From Actinomycetota bacterium (GTDB lineage: Bacteria; Actinomycetota; Acidimicrobiia; Acidimicrobiales; Aldehydirespiratoraceae), in contig JAAXHB010000059.1 in assembly GCA_012271125.1 (NCBI GenBank), positions 1 through 12,493 on the forward strand: a stretch of DNA of 12,493 nucleotides, read 5' to 3'. Below are positions 6,951 to 12,493 of the stretch, in pieces (the first letter of the stretch is position 1; each line of letters begins with the position of its first letter). A program made the position numbers and the translations under genes. The notes under the pieces were generated by a model. That model saw nothing but the letters and a program-made list of their open reading frames with translations. It made no database searches and was not told the origin of the DNA.

Positions 6951-8058
6951 CGGACGGGGTGCGGTGGGAGGTGGCTTCGCCGATCATTCGTAGATGCTCA
7001 AGATGGGCGAACGTTTCAGAGGCTGCCATACCTCCCCAAGCTCGCTCTGAGAAAAGCACCTTCATGTAAGCCTCAACTGGAGCACCAGCAAGGTCAGCAC
7101 TAGCTGCTCGCAGTATGTCAAGACGCTCTTCATGATGACGATGGATTGCGTTAGTGCGACCAGCCAAGTCGCTGAAGGGATGACCGTGAGCGGGCAGACA
7201 TATATTCACACCATCAAGCCCTGCCACTCGTGACAGCGACTCAAAAAATGCGTTGAGCGGGTCAGAAGCATCGGCGGTCCCGGCAATATGTGGAGTGATC
7301 GTTGGCAGCACATGATCACCGGAAAGCAGCACCCCTTCGGTCGGGTCCCACAGGCACAAGTGGTCAGTTGTGTGCCCTGGAGTGTGAATCGCAAACCATT
7401 CCCTGTCGGCAAAGCGCACCACAGCACCATCGTCGACTCGCATGGTCGGCGCTGGTATTCGAAATCGTGATTGACCGGTTTCGATGTCGGTTTTGACCCA
7501 GAGCCGGATCGCTTCATCAGGTGGTGCTTCGCGTGGTGTCCCCCAGGGGGTGCTGCCAAGCTCTGCGAGTTTGGTTTTCCAAAGCTCCACTAGGTCTTCG
7601 GTGTCAAGCTCAAGCATTTCTAGCTCAATGTCGTCGTTAGCGAAATTCGCTGCATCACTGGTGGTGAAAGAACTATGTGCCAAAAGGTCAGCACCGGTTT
7701 CTTCACGCAACTGGTGACTGCCACCAAAATGATCTGGATGTGAATGCGTGACAATCGCAGTGTGTACCCGCTCAAGGGGAATACCTGCCGTTTTAAGTCG
7801 ACTCAGCAACGCATTCCATGACGCCTCTCCTGGCAACCCCGGATCGACAAGTGCCACACCCTTTGAATCAATGAGCGCATAACAGTTGACATGACCAAGA
7901 CCGGGCATGTCAATCGGAAGCTGCAGCCGCAGAACTCCCTGAGCAACTTCGGTTATCTCATCTGAGGCCGGCTCTTGTTCTTGCTTGCGGTACTTCTTTG
8001 CCGTCATCTCGTCGCAGTCTTTGTCGTCATCGCCATTGCTTAAGTCTGCGATGTTCAC
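6913..8058 (-). CDS. Metallo-beta-lactamase-fold hydrolase (LACTB2-like)
   Basis: A predicted cytoplasmic binuclear-metal hydrolase of the MBL superfamily, up to 381 residues. Metal ligands are visible in order: HSHPDH (His105, His107, Asp109, His110), HTPGH (His225, His229), SGDH (Asp248) and AHGH (His291/His293). The region after about residue 300 is helical and resembles the C-terminal winged-helix segment of LACTB2-like proteins. The substrate cannot be told from sequence. The GTG at 8058 gives an acidic leader of low complexity; the ATG at 8007 (364 residues) begins nearer the fold and is an equally good start. The gene leads an apparent operon with the TlpA-like and CcdA-like genes, with a CRP-like dyad just upstream. 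Confidence 0.9.
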   Translation of the reverse strand: MNIADLSNGDDDKDCDEMTAKKYRKQEQEPASDEITEVAQGVLRLQLPIDMPGLGHVNCYALIDSKGVALVDPGLPGEASWNALLSRLKTAGIPLERVHTAIVTHSHPDHFGGSHQLREETGADLLAHSSFTTSDAANFANDDIELEMLELDTEDLVELWKTKLAELGSTPWGTPREAPPDEAIRLWVKTDIETGQSRFRIPAPTMRVDDGAVVRFADREWFAIHTPGHTTDHLCLWDPTEGVLLSGDHVLPTITPHIAGTADASDPLNAFFESLSRVAGLDGVNICLPAHGHPFSDLAGRTNAIHRHHEERLDILRAASADLAGAPVEAYMKVLFSERAWGGMAASETFAHLEHLRMIGEATSHRTPSDVLCYTFDPHSP

Positions 8059-8081
8059 TACGACTACAAGCGCTCATGCTC

Positions 8082-8097
8082 TGTGAACTGCGTCACA
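8082..8097. promoter_or_regulatory. CRP/FNR-family binding site upstream of the hydrolase-TlpA-CcdA operon
   Basis: TGTGAACTGCGTCACA is a perfect TGTGA-N6-TCACA dyad, the classical recognition pattern of CRP-family regulators, also used by actinobacterial relatives such as GlxR and mycobacterial CRP. It fills the 40-bp gap between the orn stop and the hydrolase start. An exact match to ten fixed bases is expected by chance about once per million positions. Function as an operator is inferred. Confidence 0.6.
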
Positions 8098-8098
8098 T

Positions 8099-8632
8099 TT
8101 ATCCGATAAAGCCGGACTCCCTGTACCAGCGAAGCTCCTTGATGCTTTCTTGAATGTCTTCAAGCGCCCGATGCGTCCCCGCCTTTTTGGGCGCGCCGTC
8201 AGCAATCTCGGGCCGCCAGCGCAACACAAGCTCGCGAATGGATGTCACATCCACCGAGCGATAGTTCAGAAAATCCTCAATCTCAGGCAGCTGACGTGCC
8301 AAAAAACGCCGATCCGTGCCGATGGAGTTACCGCACAAGGGAACCTTGCCCGGTTCGCTGATATGTGTCTTCAAAAAGTCAAGCGTCTGCTTGCCGGCCT
8401 CCTCCAAGCTGATCTTTGACTCTTGCACACGCTGCGTCAGCCCACTGCTCTCGTGCATCTTTTCAACTATGTCGATCATGTTGTTCATGACCTCGTGGGA
8501 CTGATGTATCACCAGCTCAGGGCCAGCAGCGACGACCTTAAGGTCGTCGTCGGTGATCAGGGTCGCGATCTCAATGATGCGATCCTTGACAGGGTCAAGC
8601 CCGGTCATCTCTAGGTCCATCCATACAAGCAC
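8099..8632 (-). CDS. orn: Oligoribonuclease
   Basis: A 177-residue DEDDh-type 3'-5' exoribonuclease that degrades very short RNAs and the signalling dinucleotides pGpG/pApA to mononucleotides in the cytoplasm. All five catalytic residues are visible: Asp6 and Glu8 in WMDLEMTGLD, Asp107 in CGNSIGTDRRFL, His154 in THRALEDI and Asp159. Asp128 in YRSVDVTSI is the further family-conserved Asp. Length is that of E. coli Orn. The GTG at 8632 gives the standard MLVWMDLEMTG beginning and has a TACGAT box 6 nt upstream, with no Shine-Dalgarno site. It is divergent from dut and followed 40 bp later by the hydrolase gene. Confidence 0.98.
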   Translation of the reverse strand: MLVWMDLEMTGLDPVKDRIIEIATLITDDDLKVVAAGPELVIHQSHEVMNNMIDIVEKMHESSGLTQRVQESKISLEEAGKQTLDFLKTHISEPGKVPLCGNSIGTDRRFLARQLPEIEDFLNYRSVDVTSIRELVLRWRPEIADGAPKKAGTHRALEDIQESIKELRWYRESGFIG

Positions 8633-8638
8633 GCCCGA

Positions 8639-8644
8639 ATCGTA
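8639..8644 (-). promoter_or_regulatory. -10-like box TACGAT, 6 nt before orn GTG
   Basis: On the minus strand TACGAT stands 6 nt before the orn start codon with no ribosome-binding site between, consistent with a leaderless transcript. Confidence 0.45.
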
Positions 8645-8693
8645 GTGGCAGGGTGTGACACCAATACAAAAGCGAGCCCCGTCAGTTGTGACA

Positions 8694-8699
8694 TAACAT
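8694..8699 (+). promoter_or_regulatory. -10-like box TAACAT, 7 nt before dut GTG
   Basis: TAACAT stands 7 nt before the dut GTG and no Shine-Dalgarno site is present, so the start codon would coincide with the transcript 5' end. The box lies within an imperfect dyad, GTTGTGACATAAC (8685-8697). Confidence 0.5.
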
Positions 8700-8706
8700 C
8701 GGGTTA

Positions 8707-9147
8707 GTGACGATCAAGGTTTCGGTGATGCGGTTGGACGCGGAGCTGCCGTTGCCGCAATACGCCAAACCCGGCGACGCCGGCCTGGACCTGTGGGCGA
8801 GAGAAGATGTCACTTTGGCACCCGCAGGTGGTCGGGCACTGGTGCCAACAGGCATTGCCCTAGGGCTGCCCGACGGTTATGCCGGCTTTGTGCAACCCCG
8901 CAGCGGACTAGCACTCAAACACGGGGTGACCTGTCTCAACACGCCCGGGCTGATCGACTCCGGCTACCGAGGCGAAATCAAGGTCTTGTTGATCAACACC
9001 GATCCGTCTGAGGCGTTTCAAGTAACGAGGGGCGAACGCATAGCTCAGCTCGTCATCAAGTCCGTGAGCACCGTCGAACTCGTTGAAGTTCAAGAACTCG
9101 ACGCCTCCGACAGAGGCGACGGCGGTTTCGGCTCAACCGGTCGCTAA
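8707..9147 (+). CDS. dut: dUTP diphosphatase (dUTPase)
   Basis: A 146-residue trimeric-type dUTPase that splits dUTP to dUMP and pyrophosphate, keeping uracil out of DNA and supplying thymidylate synthesis. All five family motifs are present: DAGLDLWA (24-31), PRSGLALKHG (64-73), NTPGLIDSGYRGEIKV with catalytic Asp84, RGERIAQLVI (108-117), and the C-terminal P-loop-like RGDGGFGSTG (136-145). The GTG at 8707 gives a normal N-terminus; a -10-like box at leaderless spacing supports it. It runs divergently from orn across 74 bp and is followed by lysC after 45 bp. Confidence 0.98.
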   Translation: MTIKVSVMRLDAELPLPQYAKPGDAGLDLWAREDVTLAPAGGRALVPTGIALGLPDGYAGFVQPRSGLALKHGVTCLNTPGLIDSGYRGEIKVLLINTDPSEAFQVTRGERIAQLVIKSVSTVELVEVQELDASDRGDGGFGSTGR

Positions 9148-9178
9148 ACAACCTCTGACCCGCCAACCCCTCCCGCAT

Positions 9179-9184
9179 TAGCCT
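9179..9184 (+). promoter_or_regulatory. -10-like box TAGCCT, 8 nt before lysC GTG
   Basis: TAGCCT stands 8 nt before the lysC GTG, the same hexamer and spacing as at serS. The only G-rich stretch before the start, GCGGAG, is too near to serve well as a ribosome site. A leaderless start is the simplest reading. Confidence 0.45.
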
Positions 9185-9192
9185 GCGGAGCC

Positions 9193-10422
9193 GTGGCCCT
9201 AGTCGTAGAAAAGTTCGGCGGCACCTCAGTCGCCGACGCAGCTCACATCAAAGCTGTCGCCGATCATGTCGTCCGCCGCCACAACCACGGCGACCAGGTC
9301 GTCCTAGTCGTCTCCGCAATGGGCTCCGAAACCGACGACCTACTACGCCTCGCCTCCGACCTCTCCGATAATCCGCCAGCACGTGAACTCGACATGCTCA
9401 TCACTGGCGGCGAACGCAAAGCCTGCGCTCTAATGGCCATGGCGATCAGCGCCCTCGGTGTCACCGCCGAATCCTTCACCGGCAGCCAGGCCGGATTCCT
9501 CACCGACGACACCCACACCAACGCCAAAATCCTCGAAATCACCCCCGAACGCATCACCGACGCCGTCGCCGCAGGCATCGTCCCCGTCGTCGGCGGCTCC
9601 CAAGGCGCATCGCCACAACGCAACGTCACATTCCTCGGCAGAGGCGGCTCCGACACCACCGCCGTCGCCCTCGCCCACGCCATAGGTGCCGACTACTGCG
9701 AGCTCTACACCGACGTTCCCGGCGTGTTCAGCGCCGACCCCCGCATCGTCGACAAAGCACGCCTCATGGCAACCGTCTCATTCGACGAACTGCTCGAAAT
9801 GACCGCAAGCGGCTGTCCGAAACCGGCCATGCGAGCCGTCGAACTCGCCCGCAGCCACAACGTGGAACTGCACGTCCGCTCGGCGTTCACTTGGATGCCC
9901 GGCACAACCGTCACCAGAGAGGAAACCATGGAACGAGCCATAATTTCAGCCGTTACCCACGACACCAGCGAGGCCAAAATGACCGTCTCAGGCGTGGCCG
10001 ACAAGCCCGGCGTGGCGGGGCAGCTCTTCCGGGCGCTCGCCAACGCCGACATCAACGTCGACATGATCGTGCAGAACGTCTCCGCCCAGGGCGTGACCGA
10101 CATCAGCTTCACCGTGCCCATCGACCAGCTCGCCACGGCGCTCGACATCGCCACCGGCATGCAGACCGACTTGGGCGCTACTTCTGTGTCCGGCGACGAC
10201 GGCATCGCCCGCGTCAACCTGATCGGCGCGGGCATGCGCACGAACCCCGGCGTGGCAGCGCAAATGTTTGAGACGTTGGCGGCTGCGGGCATCAACATTG
10301 AGATGATTTCGACATCTGCAATTCGAATTTCTTGCGTGATTCGAGCCGACGACACTGAGCGCGCCGTCAACGTTTTGCACGACGCTTTCGAACTAGACCA
10401 GCCCCGCGACCAACGCAGCTAG
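9193..10422 (+). CDS. lysC: Aspartate kinase (alpha subunit, with two C-terminal ACT domains)
   Basis: A 409-residue aspartokinase that phosphorylates aspartate, the entry step to lysine/diaminopimelate, threonine and methionine. The kinase domain shows KFGGTS (7-12), LDMLITGGER (67-76) and the nucleotide-site GRGGSDTTA (149-157). Two ACT regulatory domains follow, about residues 260-335 and 340-405. The first contains QNVSAQGVTDISF, aligning from memory with the segment of Corynebacterium LysC where mutations relieve lysine-plus-threonine inhibition, so feedback control is likely. The GTG at 9193 directly gives MALVVEKFGGTS. An internal start at 9928 probably also makes a separate beta subunit. 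It is followed after one base by the earliest possible asd start, forming a lysC-asd operon. Confidence 0.97.
   Translation: MALVVEKFGGTSVADAAHIKAVADHVVRRHNHGDQVVLVVSAMGSETDDLLRLASDLSDNPPARELDMLITGGERKACALMAMAISALGVTAESFTGSQAGFLTDDTHTNAKILEITPERITDAVAAGIVPVVGGSQGASPQRNVTFLGRGGSDTTAVALAHAIGADYCELYTDVPGVFSADPRIVDKARLMATVSFDELLEMTASGCPKPAMRAVELARSHNVELHVRSAFTWMPGTTVTREETMERAIISAVTHDTSEAKMTVSGVADKPGVAGQLFRALANADINVDMIVQNVSAQGVTDISFTVPIDQLATALDIATGMQTDLGATSVSGDDGIARVNLIGAGMRTNPGVAAQMFETLAAAGINIEMISTSAIRISCVIRADDTERAVNVLHDAFELDQPRDQRS
9917..9923 (+). promoter_or_regulatory. Strong internal ribosome-binding site for LysC beta
   Basis: GAGAGGA ends 4 nt before the in-frame ATG at 9928. It is the best Shine-Dalgarno match I noticed in the window, although most other genes lack one. 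Confidence 0.65.
9928..10422 (+). CDS. lysC: Aspartate kinase beta subunit (in-frame internal start within lysC)
   Basis: The ATG at 9928 is codon 246 of lysC and would give a 164-residue protein consisting of the two ACT domains. Its beginning, MERAIISAVTHDTSEAKMTV, matches in position and sequence style the beta subunit start known from Corynebacterium glutamicum LysC, as I recall it. In such alpha2-beta2 enzymes the beta chain is translated from within lysC and joins the alpha chain's ACT domains to form the lysine/threonine binding site. A strong Shine-Dalgarno site just upstream supports independent initiation. That this organism makes the protein is inferred. Confidence 0.7.
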   Translation: MERAIISAVTHDTSEAKMTVSGVADKPGVAGQLFRALANADINVDMIVQNVSAQGVTDISFTVPIDQLATALDIATGMQTDLGATSVSGDDGIARVNLIGAGMRTNPGVAAQMFETLAAAGINIEMISTSAIRISCVIRADDTERAVNVLHDAFELDQPRDQRS

Positions 10423-10425
10423 CGT
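10420..10425 (+). promoter_or_regulatory. -10-like box TAGCGT at the lysC stop, 7 nt before asd ATG
   Basis: TAGCGT begins within the lysC stop codon and stands 7 nt before the ATG at 10433. It may give asd a private leaderless transcript besides operon read-through. No -35 element is evident. Confidence 0.35.
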
Positions 10426-10432
10426 GACATTT

Positions 10433-11515
10433 ATGCGTGCCAAGTCACTTCGTGTCGGAGTTGTTGGCGCAACCGGACAGGTCGGCTCAGTCATGCTGAC
10501 CTTGCTAGCCGAGCGCGCCTTTCCCTTGGATGAGCTGCGACTTTTCGCCTCTGAACGCTCCGCCGGCAAAACTCTTGATTTTGCCGACAACAACGACGAC
10601 AGCAACGGCCAAACAAGAGAGATACCAAAAGAAATTACGGTTGAAGACGCTGCCAGTGCCGACTACTCCGGTCTCGATGTCTGCTTGTTCTCAGCCGGTG
10701 CCACAACTAGCCGTGCGCTCGCTCCCAAAGTCGCCGACAGCGGCGTCACCGTTATCGACAACTCCTCAGCTTGGCGCAACGACCCCAATGTGCCCCTAGT
10801 CGTCTCCGAAGTCAACCCTCACGCCTTAGACAACACTCCTAAAGGCATCGTCGCCAATCCCAACTGCACCACGATGGCTGCCATGCCGCCGCTGTGCGCC
10901 CTCAACGCCGAAGCCGGCCTCAATGCCATGGTCGTGTCCACCTATCAGGCGGTGTCGGGCGCGGGCATCGCTGGCGTTGCCGAACTAGACGAACAAGTCC
11001 AAAAAGCCGGCACGAACAGCCCGTCGCTCACCTACGATGGCTCGGCACTCGGACTTGAAGCCGGTGCTTCGTTTCCTGAGCCGATTGCTTTCAACGTCAT
11101 CCCTTTAGCGGGCGATCTAGTCGACGATGACTCGAACGAAACCGTCGAGGAACGCAAACTGCTGAACGAATCACGCCGGATTCTCGAACTGCCCGACCTG
11201 CAAGTCGCTGGAACCTGCGTGCGTGTGCCGGTCTACACCGGCCACTCGCTAAGCGTCAGCGCTTCATTTGATCGCCCGATCTCGCCCGAGCGTGCCCGTG
11301 AGGTTCTGACCAACGCTGCGGGCGTGGTCTTGGAAGACGTCCCCACGCCGCTCAAGTCAGCCGGCATCGACCCTTCCATCGTTGGACGCATCCGCCGCGA
11401 CCCGACCCGTGAACACGGCATCTCGTTTTTCGTGTCCGGCGACAACCTACGCAAAGGTGCCGCCCTCAACACCATCCAAATTGCCGAAGTGATGGCACAA
11501 CGAGGCCTGCTCTAA
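10433..11515 (+). CDS. asd: Aspartate-semialdehyde dehydrogenase
   Basis: A 360-residue NADPH-dependent enzyme that reduces aspartyl phosphate to aspartate semialdehyde, the step after LysC. The N-terminal nucleotide-binding loop is VGVVGATGQVG. The active-site Cys is in NPNCTT (Cys145 from this start), the conserved Gln in STYQAVSGAG (Gln172), and the substrate-binding Arg and catalytic His in RVPVYTGHS (Arg264, His271). It is slightly longer than many family members, partly through a polar insert of about ten residues (DNNDDSNGQT). The ATG at 10433 is preferred because it gives a normal N-terminus and has a -10-like box. A GTG at 10424, one base after the lysC stop, is the alternative and adds three residues. 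Confidence 0.97.
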   Translation: MRAKSLRVGVVGATGQVGSVMLTLLAERAFPLDELRLFASERSAGKTLDFADNNDDSNGQTREIPKEITVEDAASADYSGLDVCLFSAGATTSRALAPKVADSGVTVIDNSSAWRNDPNVPLVVSEVNPHALDNTPKGIVANPNCTTMAAMPPLCALNAEAGLNAMVVSTYQAVSGAGIAGVAELDEQVQKAGTNSPSLTYDGSALGLEAGASFPEPIAFNVIPLAGDLVDDDSNETVEERKLLNESRRILELPDLQVAGTCVRVPVYTGHSLSVSASFDRPISPERAREVLTNAAGVVLEDVPTPLKSAGIDPSIVGRIRRDPTREHGISFFVSGDNLRKGAALNTIQIAEVMAQRGLL

Positions 11516-11517
11516 CA

Positions 11518-11545
11518 CCGCTTCTTTAGCGGCGTTTCTTAAACG
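11518..11545. terminator. Two adjacent hairpins between convergent asd and the DUF2236 gene
   Basis: CCGCT/AGCGG with a 5-nt loop (11518-11532) is followed at once by CGTTT/AAACG with a 3-nt loop (11533-11545). They occupy the 23-bp gap between two convergent genes and run into the end of the minus-strand gene. The T-rich stretch after the first stem is short, so this is a plausible but weak bidirectional terminator. Confidence 0.4.
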
Positions 11546-12468
11546 GCGCTGCTCTCATCCGGCGACCTTGCCGGCCACCGACCCTGCTTTATCGCCTCGC
11601 TGATTTCCGGACGCGGTCCCAGCCCCCAACGCACCGTTGCTAACACCGCCTTCGTGCAAGGCCGAATCATCAACGGCTCCACCAGCATCGGCATAGTCGA
11701 CTTTTTCTGGGATGACTTTTTCTGGCTCAGCATCTCTCGAGCAAAGTTCGGCAACAACGTCGACGCGGCCGCGTAGATCACCAAATACGGCGGCCTTGAT
11801 AACAACGGAATCTGCGGCCACCTCAAAAACTTGACCGCATCAACGGCCTGATGGTTGACCTCTAATTCGCTTCGAAACGCATTCAAGCACTCGGCTAGCT
11901 CAGATGCCGACGTCGGCGGGTCGACCACGCCCATCCGCCGTGCTATCTCTGCCATCTCGTTCACATATGCGTCCTCAGCACCTGCCGGCAACCTGTCCGA
12001 TCCGTAACGCCAATGTGCCGACCAGAAGCTGTCCACCTCGGTGCAGTGCACCCAGTTGAGCAGATGCGAATCCACTGCGTCATAGGCCTGCCCATTCGGA
12101 GCGACGCCTTTGACACGGCCATGCACCCGTCGCACTGTTTCAATCGCAGCCTCCGCATCAGCCATCGTCCCAAACGTCGTTGCGCTCAAATACGCACTGG
12201 TTCGATGCAACCGTCCCAAAGCATCCGCGCGGTAGTCGGAATGATCGGCAACGCCTGCCATCACAAGCGGATGCAGCGTCTGATACAACAACGCTCGCAG
12301 CCCCCCAACCATCATGGACAGGTCACCATGGACGAACCACATAACGCTGTCGGGCCCAACCAGACCATCGTCCAAATCAATGCCTCGAGTATTGACCGGC
12401 GGCTCAGGCGAGCCGGCAAGGAAGCGTCGCACCCCTGATCCCAGCTTGTGTCGAGCTGCCTCAATCAC
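11539..12468 (-). CDS. DUF2236 / MpaB-type oxygenase-like protein (possibly 5'-incomplete)
   Basis: A protein of at least 309 residues resembling the DUF2236 family, which includes fungal MpaB and the rubber oxygenase Lcp group, known or predicted heme-binding oxygenases. Conserved-looking blocks are WFVHGD (44-49), GGLRALLYQTLHP (55-67), GRLHRTSAYLSATTFGT (85-101), and HLLNWVHCTEVDSF (135-148), supplying several candidate His ligands (66, 116, 135, 141). Substrate is unknown. The GTG at 12468 is the first start in view, but the frame stays open to the window end (about eight more codons), so the true start may lie outside. It converges on asd across two small hairpins. The C-terminal 60 residues are basic and less conserved in appearance. 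Confidence 0.8.
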   Translation of the reverse strand: MIEAARHKLGSGVRRFLAGSPEPPVNTRGIDLDDGLVGPDSVMWFVHGDLSMMVGGLRALLYQTLHPLVMAGVADHSDYRADALGRLHRTSAYLSATTFGTMADAEAAIETVRRVHGRVKGVAPNGQAYDAVDSHLLNWVHCTEVDSFWSAHWRYGSDRLPAGAEDAYVNEMAEIARRMGVVDPPTSASELAECLNAFRSELEVNHQAVDAVKFLRWPQIPLLSRPPYLVIYAAASTLLPNFAREMLSQKKSSQKKSTMPMLVEPLMIRPCTKAVLATVRWGLGPRPEISEAIKQGRWPARSPDESSAV

Positions 12469-12493
12469 CCGACCACCCGACCATCCATAACCC

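Noticed and set aside
9264..10380. Long minus-strand and out-of-frame open readings opposite lysC
   Set aside because: They are shadows produced by the codon bias of lysC; their translations are low-complexity and match no family I recognise.
1..12493. Mobile elements, CRISPR arrays, tRNA or rRNA genes
   Set aside because: No transposase, integrase, spaced repeats or tRNA-like cloverleaf was recognised; genes are tightly packed housekeeping genes with little room between them.

Overview
The window reads as ordinary, gene-dense chromosome of a moderately GC-rich actinobacterium. An acidimicrobiia-like lineage is my best guess, but that is inference from gene content and style, not a database match. 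Supporting traits are an aspartokinase with a nested in-frame beta-subunit start, oligoribonuclease (orn), a tandem pair of CrcB fluoride channels, a 5-helix cytochrome oxidase subunit III next to a small subunit IV, a DUF2236/MpaB-type oxygenase, many GTG starts, and start codons without Shine-Dalgarno sites lying 6-8 nt after a TANNNT box (leaderless style). I see no mobile element, CRISPR array, rRNA or tRNA, and no defence or biosynthetic island.

Layout. 1-2368 (+): the 3' end of ctaD (heme-copper oxidase subunit I), ctaE (III), ctaF (IV) and a CtaG-type copper-delivery/assembly protein: the end of an aerobic terminal oxidase locus. 2380-3660 (+): serS. 3699-4393 (-): two crcB genes coupled through a TGATG junction. 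About 4488-5234 (+): pdxH, divergent from crcB and ending tail-to-tail with, and overlapping by 4 bp, the next minus-strand unit. 5231-8058 (-): a metallo-beta-lactamase-fold hydrolase, a TlpA/ResA-like thioredoxin lipoprotein and a CcdA-like electron-transfer membrane protein, apparently one operon, with a perfect CRP/FNR-type dyad (TGTGA-N6-TCACA) just upstream. 8099-8632 (-): orn. 8707-9147 (+): dut, divergent from orn. 9193-11515 (+): lysC (with internal beta start) and asd, the first two steps of the aspartate family pathway. 11539-12468 (-): a DUF2236 oxygenase-like gene that may continue past the window edge.

Functional links. The two ends of the respiratory theme (oxidase plus CtaG at the left, CcdA/TlpA thiol-redox pair in the middle) both serve heme-copper oxidase and c-type cytochrome maturation, although separated by serS, crcB and pdxH. 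lysC-asd makes aspartate semialdehyde for lysine/DAP, threonine and methionine. orn and dut are nucleotide housekeeping genes sharing a 74-bp divergent promoter region.

Most interesting observations: the near-consensus CRP-like operator before the hydrolase-TlpA-CcdA operon; a recurring leaderless-promoter signature that decides several starts; the LysC beta start, which carries the strongest Shine-Dalgarno site I noticed; His/Asp-rich tails on two adjacent oxidase subunits; and a perfect 18-bp dyad plus a second hairpin in the crcB/pdxH divergent region. I do not see a wholly new system here.
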